From Ardenticatenaceae bacterium (GTDB taxonomy: Bacteria > Chloroflexota > Anaerolineae > Promineifilales > Promineifilaceae), in the NCBI GenBank assembly GCA_020634565.1, contig JACKBN010000001.1:186001-250000 (forward strand): DNA of 64,000 nt. The letters run 5' to 3'. A program made the translations under genes and the position numbers. Every line of letters starts with the position of its first letter. The stretch's first letter is position 1. Under the pieces are notes generated by a model that worked only from the letters and a program-made list of their open reading frames with translations, did not search any database and was not told the origin of the DNA. Below, one piece after another: positions 34,007 through 42,993 of this stretch.

Positions 34007-35125
34007 ATGGGGCGTATCGCTTATTTTATCGCCATTGCTGTTGTGGTCATTCATGGACTGATTCATTTGCTGGGCTTTGTGGCCTACTGGCCGCTGGCCG
34101 AGATTGCTGAGCTGCCGTACAAGACGAGTCTGCTGAACGGCCGTCTCATCCTGAGTGAGACGGGCATGCGCTGGTTTAGCCTCTTCTGGCTCTTGGCCGC
34201 CGTGGGGTTGGTAACCGCTGCCGTCAGTTTGGTGCTGGATCGCTCCTGGTGGCTGCCCTTGATGCTGGCGGCGGTTGGGCTTTCGCTCATCATCACCGTG
34301 CTGGATTGGAGCAACGCTTTTCGCGGGGCGATCATCAGCCTGGTGCTGCTGGTGCCACTGCTAGTCGTTGTGAGTTTACGGCAGCAGCCACGGCCGTTTC
34401 CCGCCTATCCGCAAACCAGCCAACCGATGAACACGGTGGCCTTCCCGGACAATTTGCCCGTACCTGTGGCCCGCTACTATGAAACAGTGGTGGGTGACGA
34501 GGTACCGGTGGTGGAAACGGCCGTTGTTACCGGCCATGGTCAGCTGCGCTTCAACGGCATCACCTTTCCTCACCGCCTGCGCTTCAGCTACGACGTGAAC
34601 CAGGGCTACCGGCATTACATCGAGTCCACAGTTTTTGGCCGGCCGCTGCTTAAAGTGAACGAGCATTACCTGGATGGCCAGGGCCGACTAGAACTGCCCT
34701 TCGGCGTGGTCGAAGACGAACCGAAGATCGACATGGCCGCCAATTTGGGCTTCTGGGGCGAAGCCATCTGGTTCCCAATGCTCTACCTGACCAACCCGCG
34801 CGTACGCTGGGAAGCCATCGACGCCACCACGGCTCACCTCATCGTGCCGTTTGGTGCAGATGAGGACAGCTTCACCGTGTACTTCGATCCAGCCACAGGC
34901 CTGATTGACCACATGGAAGCGATGCGCTACCGGGAGGCGTCCGACTCGGAAAAGATTTTGTGGCAGCTGACGCCGCTGGCCTGGGAAACCTATCACGGCG
35001 TGCAGATTCCCTCACGCTCCTCAGTCACCTGGGCCGATGAGGGCACACCCTGGCTGGTAATTGAGCTGGACGACGTTGTTTATAACGTTGACGTTGAAAA
35101 TTATATTCAGGCCGTTGGGCCATAA
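34007..35125 (+). CDS. Membrane protein with DUF6544-like outer domain
   Basis: This 372-aa protein has four hydrophobic helices in the first 120 residues and then a soluble beta-rich domain of about 240 residues (VARYYETVVGDEVP, HGQLRFNG, MLYLTNPRVRWEAID, SRSSVTW). The second part resembles proteins annotated as DUF6544. I recall the family but cannot confirm it here. The function is unknown. AAGGAG stands before the ATG. The lipoprotein and CPBP genes follow closely, so the membrane, lipoprotein and protease set of the previous unit is repeated in this one. Confidence 0.7.
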   Translation: MGRIAYFIAIAVVVIHGLIHLLGFVAYWPLAEIAELPYKTSLLNGRLILSETGMRWFSLFWLLAAVGLVTAAVSLVLDRSWWLPLMLAAVGLSLIITVLDWSNAFRGAIISLVLLVPLLVVVSLRQQPRPFPAYPQTSQPMNTVAFPDNLPVPVARYYETVVGDEVPVVETAVVTGHGQLRFNGITFPHRLRFSYDVNQGYRHYIESTVFGRPLLKVNEHYLDGQGRLELPFGVVEDEPKIDMAANLGFWGEAIWFPMLYLTNPRVRWEAIDATTAHLIVPFGADEDSFTVYFDPATGLIDHMEAMRYREASDSEKILWQLTPLAWETYHGVQIPSRSSVTWADEGTPWLVIELDDVVYNVDVENYIQAVGP

Positions 35126-35136
35126 GAGGAACAATC

Positions 35137-35556
35137 ATGACTAAAAAATTGACCCTACATCTTTTAACCCGAGTGGTATTTCTATTGCTAATCATTGGCC
35201 CACTGGCGGTTAGCTGTACCGGGCAAAATGAACAGATTCCACCCGATGCCGAGCTTTTGGCGGAGATCGATCTGGCTACCCGGCCGCACGAGGCAGCAGT
35301 GGTGGGGGAATTTAGCTTGGCAGAAACGGCCGTTATCACCCTCACTTATCTTGTGCCAAATGTGGAAACGGCCGTCTTCGACCTCACGTTAGCCGGACCA
35401 GAAGACAATTACGTCATTTTGCACAGCGAAGATTATCGCACCGATGAAAATGGCGGCGGCAGTTGGGAACACAATCTGACCCCCGGCAGCTACCAACTCC
35501 TGCTGACTGCATCACAAACCACCGGCACGGTGTCGGTTTATTGGCAAAGCAAATAG
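35137..35556 (+). CDS. Small lipoprotein, unknown function
   Basis: This 139-aa protein has a hydrophobic leader ending in the lipobox LAVSC and a beta-sandwich-like body (ETAVITLTYLVPN, LTPGSYQLLLTAS). The last feature resembles small bacterial pre-peptidase or carbohydrate-binding sandwich domains, though no family is certain. It begins 12 nt after the preceding gene with GAGGAA as RBS and is followed 35 nt later by a second CPBP protease gene. Confidence 0.72.
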   Translation: MTKKLTLHLLTRVVFLLLIIGPLAVSCTGQNEQIPPDAELLAEIDLATRPHEAAVVGEFSLAETAVITLTYLVPNVETAVFDLTLAGPEDNYVILHSEDYRTDENGGGSWEHNLTPGSYQLLLTASQTTGTVSVYWQSK

Positions 35557-35590
35557 AGGCAGTGCGCCCTCTCTACCAAAGCATGTAATC

Positions 35591-36463
35591 ATGAACCGTC
35601 TATCGTTACTTAAAACAACTACAAACCAGGCCAAAAATGAGGCGAAACGTGAGCATACGGCCGTTCACCTCTGCAAAACCCATCCCTTGGCCACGTACTT
35701 TGCTTTGGCCTTCGCCTTCACCTGCCTGATTTTAAGCCCAGGCGTGGCGGCCACGGTGGGCCTGCTGAACTTCGCTTTTGAGGGCACGGTGTTGACGATT
35801 ATCAGCGGCCTTGGCCCCCTTTTGGCAGCACTCGTTGTCACCAGAGCCATTGAGGGAACGCCAGGCATCCGGCAGATTTTTGGCCGCTTGTTTGCCAGGC
35901 GGGCACAAGCAAAATGGTGGGCAGCGGCGCTTCTGCCGATGGCTGGTTTGTTCGCTATTTCCGCCACGCTAAGCTGGTTCATCTCCGGCACAACACCCAA
36001 CGCCAGGGACGGCATCTATCTCAATGGCGGCAACAGCCTGATTGTGATCCTTCTACTGCTGCTTGGATCGTTGGGGGAAGAGGCAGGTTGGCGCGGCTTT
36101 GCCCTGCCCCGGCTGCAAGAGAGGCATACGCCGCTAAAGGCCACCTTCATTCTGACACTGTTTTGGTGGCTGTGGCATCTGCCCACCTACTGGACTTTGC
36201 CCCTGGCGATGAATGCCGTCGCCCAATATGGTTTTGTTGCGGCGTTTGGCATTCAGTTTGTTGTGCTGCTGGCTTTAAGCGTGCTTTGCACCTGGGTTTA
36301 CAACCGCAGCGGCGGCGTGGTTTTGCTGCCGGTGCTGCTGCATGCCAGCTGGAATTTTTGGTCGGGCGCGCTGGGCCAGGAGGTGGCGCTGTTTTTGCTG
36401 CCCTTGCTGCTGCTAACGGCCGTTATCATTAGCGTTGCCAACAAAGAGAAACTTGGGGTTTAA
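35591..36463 (+). CDS. CPBP-family intramembrane protease, second
   Basis: This 290-aa protein has seven or eight membrane segments and the family motifs GEEAGWRGFALPRL (EExxxR), FWWLWHLPTYW and LLHASWNF (His and Asn of motif 3). It belongs to the subgroup with WRGFA, common in Chloroflexota and Firmicutes. The lone receiver gene begins 3 nt after it. The substrate is unknown. Two CPBP members in the same regulon region suggest processing of membrane or exported peptides, but no precursor is identified. Confidence 0.87.
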   Translation: MNRLSLLKTTTNQAKNEAKREHTAVHLCKTHPLATYFALAFAFTCLILSPGVAATVGLLNFAFEGTVLTIISGLGPLLAALVVTRAIEGTPGIRQIFGRLFARRAQAKWWAAALLPMAGLFAISATLSWFISGTTPNARDGIYLNGGNSLIVILLLLLGSLGEEAGWRGFALPRLQERHTPLKATFILTLFWWLWHLPTYWTLPLAMNAVAQYGFVAAFGIQFVVLLALSVLCTWVYNRSGGVVLLPVLLHASWNFWSGALGQEVALFLLPLLLLTAVIISVANKEKLGV

Positions 36464-36465
36464 AG

Positions 36466-36825
36466 ATGCGACTTTTTCTGGCAGATGATCAAATTAAGGT
36501 ACGCTCGGCACTGCGCTTGCTGTTAGAACAAGAGCCCGACATGGCGGTTGTGGGTGAAGCAGCCGACGCCACCGGACTGCTGCAAGGCGTGGCAGAAAAG
36601 GAGCCAGAGCTGGTGCTACTCGATTGGGAGCTGCCCGGTTTGCCTTCATCTCAGCTGCTCCGTCTGCTACAATATGAACGGCCGTCTCTTCACATCATCG
36701 CTATGAGCAGCCGCCCCGAAGTAGCCCACCTCGCCCTGGCTGCCGGAGCCCACCGCTTTTTGAGCAAAAGCGAAGCCCCCGAGCAAGTTTTAGCGATCAT
36801 TCGTTCTCTTTGTTCCTCTAGGTGA
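36466..36825 (+). CDS. Stand-alone response-regulator receiver domain
   Basis: This 119-aa protein is a receiver domain only: acidic pair in LADDQIKVRSA, phospho-acceptor Asp in VLLDWELPGLP, Thr/Ser position in AMSSRPE and Lys in FLSKSEAPEQ. There is no output domain, and the next gene is not a DNA-binding fragment in frame. Such CheY-like proteins act by protein contact or as phosphate sinks. It is adjacent to the CPBP gene and probably co-transcribed. The cognate kinase could be the V4R kinase or the hybrid kinase downstream. Confidence 0.85.
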   Translation: MRLFLADDQIKVRSALRLLLEQEPDMAVVGEAADATGLLQGVAEKEPELVLLDWELPGLPSSQLLRLLQYERPSLHIIAMSSRPEVAHLALAAGAHRFLSKSEAPEQVLAIIRSLCSSR

Positions 36826-36846
36826 GAGCTGGCGCAGCTGGCAAAA

Positions 36847-36861
36847 AGATTGGACCAATTT
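36847..36861. repeat. Solitary REP-like palindrome AGATTGGACCAATTT
   Basis: One imperfect copy of the palindrome found around the transposase near 56.5 kb lies in the gap between the receiver gene and the next small gene. It shows that the element is dispersed in the genome. Confidence 0.6.
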
Positions 36862-36892
36862 ACGCAAGTAGGTTTAGGTGTTGGGAGGGATA

Positions 36893-37162
36893 ATGATGAG
36901 ACTCACGATCAGACACGGTGCAAAACGGCCGTCTCACTTTTCTTGGCCATTTATCTTGCTCGGTCTAGCCGGGCTTGCTTTATGCCTAGGTGCTGCGGCC
37001 TGGTTAGCACAGAGCCAATTCGGCCACATGGTGCTTTTATTTGTTAAACTGGTCTTCCACTTGGTTCCACCACTCGTCTGGTTGGGTGGCAGTGGTGTGG
37101 TTGCCTTGTGGTTATTCGTGTTGAACTATTTATGGCGGGGCAACGGCCGTAAATTGCATTGA
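36893..37162 (+). CDS. Small membrane protein, unknown function
   Basis: This 89-aa protein has a basic N-terminus and two membrane helices (SWPFILLGLAGLALCLGAAAW; VWLGGSGVVALWLFVLNYLW). No family is recognised. The ATG was chosen because GGGAGGGA stands 2-9 nt before it. A GTG 15 nt upstream is in frame but has no RBS. The gene begins shortly after the REP-like palindrome, and a HExxH protein follows. Confidence 0.62.
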   Translation: MMRLTIRHGAKRPSHFSWPFILLGLAGLALCLGAAAWLAQSQFGHMVLLFVKLVFHLVPPLVWLGGSGVVALWLFVLNYLWRGNGRKLH

Positions 37163-37202
37163 TGAAACAATCGTTGTGGGGGAGCGCCCACAAGGTGTGG
37201 AA

Positions 37203-38399
37203 ATGAAACTCATTAAATGGCTTGGCAAAGGATTCCTGGGAATCACGGCGCTTGTTCTGATTTTGGCCGGCATTTCGGCCCTGATCAATCGTAATTTGCC
37301 GACGGAATCCACAGAAGTAGAGCGATTAAGCGACCGGGAAAAGGCGCGCTTGTCTGAGTTTTTCCAGGTGCGGCAAGAAGTGGGTGGTGAAGTGTGGCCG
37401 GGATGGGATACGGCCGTCATTCCCGTCATTGTTTACAACGAAGCGTATGCTTTTCTGCTGGGCTATCCCGATGCCGATCCGCCTGTGGGCTGGTTCAAGG
37501 TGCCGCAAGACAGCCCAAAAGGCACCGACTGGGAGCGGGTGCCTGATGATCTGTTTAACGGCACGCCGTACTACCGGCAGCCGCTGCCCACCAACGGCGA
37601 CACGCCCCAGGCGTTTACCGTCCGGGTTGGGGAGCAATGGGTCGCCAGCATGACCACCATGGAGTGGATGGAAATTAGCCTGGCAGACCAGTTCCGCAGC
37701 GATCTGCCCTCTTTTTTGGCGCCCGTCATTCCCTACGGCCTGCTAAACAACTTGTTTATTCGCGGCAGCGAGGGCTACATTTCATTGCTCGCCCATGAAT
37801 CATTCCATGCCTATCAGGGGACAATTGCGCCAGAAAAGCTGGCCGCGGCCGAAAATTCTACGCCATCGGGTGAGGCTCAATACCCTTGGGACGATGCGGC
37901 ATTCCAGGCAGATTGGCAGGCGGAACTGGACATTCTGGCCGAAGCGATTCAGGCAGATTCTGACGAAGCGACAGCTGAACTGGCGCGGCAATTTCTGGCC
38001 CAACGCGCCGAACGGCGTGAAGCGGCAGGTTTGAGCAGCGACTTGGTCCAGTATGAGCAGCAGCGTGAATGGCTGGAAGGGCTGGCCCGCTACGTGGAGC
38101 TAACAATCTGGCAGCAAGCTGCCCTCGATGAGATGTATGCACCAGTGGCGGCTTTGCAAGAAGATGGCGATTTTTCTGGCTATGACTCCTTCGACAAGCG
38201 CTGGAACCAGGAAGTGGGCCAGATTGGTCGTATGGCGGATGATTTTGGCGACGGCCGTTTCTACTACAGCGGTATGGCTCAGGCAATGCTGCTGGATCAG
38301 CTGCTGCCCCACTGGCAAGAGCAGGTATGGGCAGAAGGCGTTTTTCTGGATGATTTGTTGGCCAGAGCTGTGGCTGAAACTGCGCAAAACAGTGAGTAG
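37203..38399 (+). CDS. Membrane-anchored HExxH protein, putative zinc metallopeptidase
   Basis: This 398-aa protein has one N-terminal membrane helix (FLGITALVLILAGISALI) and a large outside domain. It contains LLAHESFHAYQG, a HExxH zinc-site motif, in the middle, and a long helical stretch with ARQFLAQRAERREAAGL and ARYVELTIWQ, in which a downstream Glu could be the third ligand. I do not recognise a peptidase family, so proteolysis is an inference from the motif. The ATG at the start of MKLIKW was preferred to an upstream GTG. No gene follows in the next 280 nt. Confidence 0.68.
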   Translation: MKLIKWLGKGFLGITALVLILAGISALINRNLPTESTEVERLSDREKARLSEFFQVRQEVGGEVWPGWDTAVIPVIVYNEAYAFLLGYPDADPPVGWFKVPQDSPKGTDWERVPDDLFNGTPYYRQPLPTNGDTPQAFTVRVGEQWVASMTTMEWMEISLADQFRSDLPSFLAPVIPYGLLNNLFIRGSEGYISLLAHESFHAYQGTIAPEKLAAAENSTPSGEAQYPWDDAAFQADWQAELDILAEAIQADSDEATAELARQFLAQRAERREAAGLSSDLVQYEQQREWLEGLARYVELTIWQQAALDEMYAPVAALQEDGDFSGYDSFDKRWNQEVGQIGRMADDFGDGRFYYSGMAQAMLLDQLLPHWQEQVWAEGVFLDDLLARAVAETAQNSE

Positions 38400-38680
38400 G
38401 CTATCGTTTCTTGGAAAAACAACCTATAGCTAACGGCCGTTCTTCACAACTTTTCCGTTCCGGCCCCGACACTTTCCCCAAAACATAATTTTCCTCACAC
38501 GCTATTTAGGACATATGGTAGGTTGAGCCATTGTCCCCCTTTCATCTACACTGTAAGGACACAGTCTTTTATTTTGCTCTGTACAACACATACAAAGCCT
38601 TTACCCGCTACTTCTCCAGTTGTTGGAAATAAAATATTCATTACCATCACTGCTGTCAGTAGATGTTTACGAGGAAAACC

Positions 38681-41600
38681 ATGGGCCTGAAAAGGCATAT
38701 TCTGCAAACGAACACCTTGGCAAACAGCGAGATAGTAGAGCCGCATACCATCTTCTATCAATCGCTAATGCATAATTCCACGCTGGGCTTTTGGATGGTG
38801 GCTGACGACGGCCGTTTACTGCAAGTAAACGATGCCTATTTGCGCCGCTCTGGTTATACACGTGAAGAATTGTTGTCTCTGCCTGTTTCTGCACTGGAAG
38901 CCCCCCAGGTACAAAAGCATACGGCCGTTCACCACCAAATCATTAAAAAGCAGGGAAACCATGAATTTGAAACCCTGCACCGCACCAAAGATGGAAAATT
39001 CTGGCCCGTAGAAGTCAACGCAACGTATGCCGACGGCTATTATTTCGCCATTATTCAAGACATCACCCAACGCAAAAAAACCGAATCTGAACTACGCCAA
39101 AAAAGCAGCGCCCTGGAAAACTCGCTCAATGGCTTCAACATTGTCAGCGCCGACGGCAAATTCCTGTACGCTAACCAGGCCTATCTAAGAATGTGGGGCT
39201 ATGATTCATTAGATGAAATTATAGGAACATCTCCCAGCGGTCATTGTGCCAATCCCGATATCGCCACCCAAATCATCCAAAATTTGGAAGCGCATAACGA
39301 ATACACCCTGCAATTTACAGCGCTGTGCAAAGACGGCTCTACTTTTCAAGCGATCATGGCTGCCCAAAAAATGGTAGATAACGAAGGAATAGTCACTTAT
39401 GTGGGCACCTCCATCGACATCACCCCACTTCTTCAAACCCAGGAAATCTTAGACACAGAACGCGCCAGGTTGCGCAATCTGCTCGACGCCATTCCTGATC
39501 TCGTCTGGTTGAAAGATCCAGACGGCAATTACCTGGCCTGTAACCCCACATTCGAGCGCCTGGTAGGCTTGCCAGAAGCGGAAGTGATCGGCAAAAACGA
39601 TTATGACTTTTTCGAGTCGGCTGCCGCCGATGAGTTCCGCCGTCAGGATCGCAAAGCAATGCAAACCGGAGCGCCCACCGTCAATGAAGAGCAGGCAACC
39701 TTTGTTGCCGACGGCCGTACCATCTTTACCGAAACCATCAAAACATCTATCGTAGACGAGAACGGAAAAACCCTCGGTGTTTTAGGCATTGCCCGCGACA
39801 TCACCGAGCGTAAAAACATGGAAGAAGCGCTCAGGCAAAGCCAAGCCAGAATCTCTGGCATCTTTGACTCTGCCATGGACGCTATCGTCAGCATTGATGA
39901 GAACCACAAGATCGTTTTCTTTAATGCCGCTGCCGAGCGGATGTTTGGCTACACGGCGGAAGAGATCATAGGGCAGAATCAGAATCTGCTTATCCCCACG
40001 CGCTTCCGCGAGATGCACGCAGAGCATGTTCGCTGGTTCAGCCAAATTAGTGAGATGCGACGCCCCATGGAAAGCCTGGACTCTCTAGTAGGTTTACGGG
40101 CCAACGGCGAAGAGTTTCCCATTGAAATCTCCATCTCAAGCGTGACCGTCGATGAAAAAGTATATTCCACCGCCATCATGCGTGATATTACCCAGCGCAA
40201 GCAGGCGGAACAATCACTGCAAGAAAGTGAAGAGCGGCTGGAACTGGCGCTAAAAGGGGCGGATTTAGGCTTATGGGATTGGAAAATTGCCACTGGCCAC
40301 GTCATCTTCAACGAGCGTTGGGCAGAAATGCTGGGCTATTCCCTGGATGAGTTAGCGCCTCATGTGTCCACCTGGGAAAGTCTGATCCACCCCGAAGACA
40401 AGCCCGCTACCTGGGAAACACTAAAAGCGCATCTGGACGGCCGTACCAACAGCTACGAAACCATTCATCGCATGCGCACCAAAGCCGGCAACTGGAAATG
40501 GATTTTGGACCGGGGCCGCGTTTTGCAACGCGATGAGACTGGCAAGCCGCTGCGAGCGGTCGGCACACACTTAGACATTACCGACCGCAAGCTGGCCGAA
40601 GAAGCGCTGTTGGAAAGCGAAGAAAAGTTGCAGATCTTCATTGAACACGCCCCCGCGGCGCTGGCCATGTTTGACCAGCAAATGCGCTACCTGGCCTTCA
40701 GCCACCGTTGGTTAACTGATTATGGTCTGGAGGGGCAGGATATTATCAACCGCTCCCATTATGAGACTTTCCCAGAAATTTCAGACCGTTGGAAAACCAT
40801 TCACCAGCGCGCGCTTTCTGGCGAGGTCATTCGGGCTGAGGAGGATCCCTTTGTGCGGCTAGATGGTCATACGCAATGGCTGCGTTGGGAAGTCCGTCCC
40901 TGGTACATCGCCAATAATGAGATTGGCGGCATTGTTATCTTTTCAGAGGATATAACCGAGCGTAAGCACGCGGAAGAAAAAATTGAGGAGCTGCAACAAA
41001 TTCTGGCCCAGGCAGAAACAATCGCCAAAATCGGCAGTTGGAAGTGGGATTTGGTATCACAAGTCCTTACCTGGTCAGCCGAAATGTATAATCTGTTTGG
41101 CGTGGATCAAGCCAACAACGATCTTTCTCTCCGCCAAATTATCTATGAACGCATCCATCCCGATGATCTGGAAACCGTGCGGCAGTCAAACGCCAGCGTA
41201 CTGGAATCACACAAGCCCACCCCGATTGAATATCGTCTGGTGCTGCCAGATGGCACAATGCGTACTGTTTGGGCTGAAGCTCGTCTGGTGCGTGACGAGA
41301 GTGGGCAGCCTGCCGCCCTGGTTGGCTATGCGCAAGATGTTTCCGAGCACAGAAAAGCGGAAGCAACCATTGCCCGGCTCAATCAGCGTATGGAACTCAT
41401 CCTGAACTCGGCGGGCGAAGGGATTTATGGTACGGATGTAAACGGCCGTATCACGTTCATCAACCCCGCCATGGCCAATATGCTGGGCTGGAAAGCCAAT
41501 GAATTGCTGGGGAAAAATGCCCATGTCATCTTCCATCACACCCGCGCCGATGGCACCCCCTATCCCGTCAGCGAATGCCAAATCATCACCGCAATTCAAA

Positions 41601-42925
41601 ACGGGGTAGAACGTCTCAACCAAAACGATCTTTTCTGGCACAAAGACGGCACACCTATCTTTGTTGATTACACCTCAACTCCCATCCACCAGGCAGGTAA
41701 AGTAGTTGGTTCTGTAACCATGGTGCGCAACGTTACGCAGCACAAAAAAGCGGCTGAAGAGCAGGCCATTCTGGAAGAACAGCTGCGGCAGGCCCAAAAA
41801 ATGGAAAGTATTGGCCGGTTGGCCGGTGGGGTAGCGCACGACTTTAACAATCAGCTGGCCGTCATCACCCTGTACGGCGATCTCATGCGCCAAAGCATGA
41901 GCAAGCAAGACCCCCTGCTGCCCAAGCTGGAGCAAATTCGCCAGGCAGCAGACCGCGCTTCCGATCTAACCCGCCAGATGCTGGCCTTTAGCCGCAAACA
42001 GGTGCTGCAACCCGTGTTGCTCAATATGAACGTTCTGGTTACCAATCTGGAAAAAATGTTGGGGCGTCTTATCGGGGAAGACGTTGTCCTTTCCACCAGT
42101 TTACAGCCAGACTTATGGTCGGTTATGGCGGATCCGGGGCAGATGGAGCAGGTAATCATGAACCTGACAATCAACGCACGCGATGCTATGCCGACCGGCG
42201 GTATGGTCACCATAGAAACTCACAATATTCTTCCGTCAGAGAGAGCTTCCTACTTACATCAGGATATGCCGGACTGCCCCTGTATTTTGCTGGCCCTTAC
42301 GGACACCGGCTACGGTATGGATGAAGAGACTATGAAGCAAATTTTTGAGCCGTTCTTCACCACCAAACAAGCCGGCCAGGGGACAGGGCTGGGGCTGGCT
42401 ACGGTACATGGGATTGTCAAACAAAGTGGGGGCACGATTTACGTTTACAGCGAGCCAAACCAGGGCACGACCTTCAAAATTTACCTACCAGCCATCCGGG
42501 AGCAGAGTAAGCAGATCACTGTTTCCACCGGCCCTTTAGCCGCAGAAAAGGGCAGCGAAATCATTCTACTGGTGGAAGATGAACCCGCTCTGCGTGACCT
42601 GATTGAAGCCACGCTCACCGAAATTGGATATACCGTCGTTGCCGCTCAAACCGGGGAAGAAGCGCTGGCGCTTGCCCAGACCTACCCAGACCCTATCCAT
42701 TTGCTGCTGACTGATGTGGTGCTGCCCCAAATGAACGGCCGAGAAATAGCCGAGGCGTTAACGGCCGTTCACCCCCAAATCAATGTGCTGTTTATCTCTG
42801 GCTATATGGATGATGCCATCATGCGCCACGGGGTGCTCACAGCCGACACAAACTTCCTCTCCAAACCATTTGCCCGCAGCACGCTGGCCGCCAAAGTGCG
42901 GGAAGTGCTAGACAACCCAACGTAA
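38681..42925 (+). CDS. Hybrid sensor histidine kinase with eight PAS domains and C-terminal receiver
   Basis: This 1414-aa protein has no membrane helix. Eight PAS/PAC units can be counted from their ends (DITQRK, DITPLL, DITERK, DITQRK, DITDRK, DITERK, DVSEHR, NVTQHK). A HisKA domain follows with the phospho-acceptor His in GGVAHDFNNQLAVITLYGDL, then an ATPase domain (NLTINARDAMP, DTGYGMDEET, GTGLGLATVHGIVKQ) and a receiver (LVEDEPALRD, phospho-Asp in LLLTDVVLPQMNG, Lys in FLSKPF). GAGG lies 6 nt before the chosen ATG. It is a stand-alone gene, so its output partner is not evident. Confidence 0.93.
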   Translation: MGLKRHILQTNTLANSEIVEPHTIFYQSLMHNSTLGFWMVADDGRLLQVNDAYLRRSGYTREELLSLPVSALEAPQVQKHTAVHHQIIKKQGNHEFETLHRTKDGKFWPVEVNATYADGYYFAIIQDITQRKKTESELRQKSSALENSLNGFNIVSADGKFLYANQAYLRMWGYDSLDEIIGTSPSGHCANPDIATQIIQNLEAHNEYTLQFTALCKDGSTFQAIMAAQKMVDNEGIVTYVGTSIDITPLLQTQEILDTERARLRNLLDAIPDLVWLKDPDGNYLACNPTFERLVGLPEAEVIGKNDYDFFESAAADEFRRQDRKAMQTGAPTVNEEQATFVADGRTIFTETIKTSIVDENGKTLGVLGIARDITERKNMEEALRQSQARISGIFDSAMDAIVSIDENHKIVFFNAAAERMFGYTAEEIIGQNQNLLIPTRFREMHAEHVRWFSQISEMRRPMESLDSLVGLRANGEEFPIEISISSVTVDEKVYSTAIMRDITQRKQAEQSLQESEERLELALKGADLGLWDWKIATGHVIFNERWAEMLGYSLDELAPHVSTWESLIHPEDKPATWETLKAHLDGRTNSYETIHRMRTKAGNWKWILDRGRVLQRDETGKPLRAVGTHLDITDRKLAEEALLESEEKLQIFIEHAPAALAMFDQQMRYLAFSHRWLTDYGLEGQDIINRSHYETFPEISDRWKTIHQRALSGEVIRAEEDPFVRLDGHTQWLRWEVRPWYIANNEIGGIVIFSEDITERKHAEEKIEELQQILAQAETIAKIGSWKWDLVSQVLTWSAEMYNLFGVDQANNDLSLRQIIYERIHPDDLETVRQSNASVLESHKPTPIEYRLVLPDGTMRTVWAEARLVRDESGQPAALVGYAQDVSEHRKAEATIARLNQRMELILNSAGEGIYGTDVNGRITFINPAMANMLGWKANELLGKNAHVIFHHTRADGTPYPVSECQIITAIQNGVERLNQNDLFWHKDGTPIFVDYTSTPIHQAGKVVGSVTMVRNVTQHKKAAEEQAILEEQLRQAQKMESIGRLAGGVAHDFNNQLAVITLYGDLMRQSMSKQDPLLPKLEQIRQAADRASDLTRQMLAFSRKQVLQPVLLNMNVLVTNLEKMLGRLIGEDVVLSTSLQPDLWSVMADPGQMEQVIMNLTINARDAMPTGGMVTIETHNILPSERASYLHQDMPDCPCILLALTDTGYGMDEETMKQIFEPFFTTKQAGQGTGLGLATVHGIVKQSGGTIYVYSEPNQGTTFKIYLPAIREQSKQITVSTGPLAAEKGSEIILLVEDEPALRDLIEATLTEIGYTVVAAQTGEEALALAQTYPDPIHLLLTDVVLPQMNGREIAEALTAVHPQINVLFISGYMDDAIMRHGVLTADTNFLSKPFARSTLAAKVREVLDNPT

Positions 42926-42954
42926 TACACACCACCAACCTAACTCAAAAGTGA

Positions 42955-42980
42955 GCCAGGGGAACGGCCGTTCCCCTGGC
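42955..42980. terminator. 26-bp perfect palindrome between convergent genes
   Basis: Arms GCCAGGGGAACGG and CCGTTCCCCTGGC form a perfect palindrome whose centre is the iterated motif AACGGCCGTT. It lies between the end of the hybrid kinase gene and the end of the 24-heme cytochrome gene, with CTGATTTGTTTTGTT on the right. It most likely acts as a bidirectional terminator. Confidence 0.7.
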
Positions 42981-42993
42981 CTGATTTGTTTTG

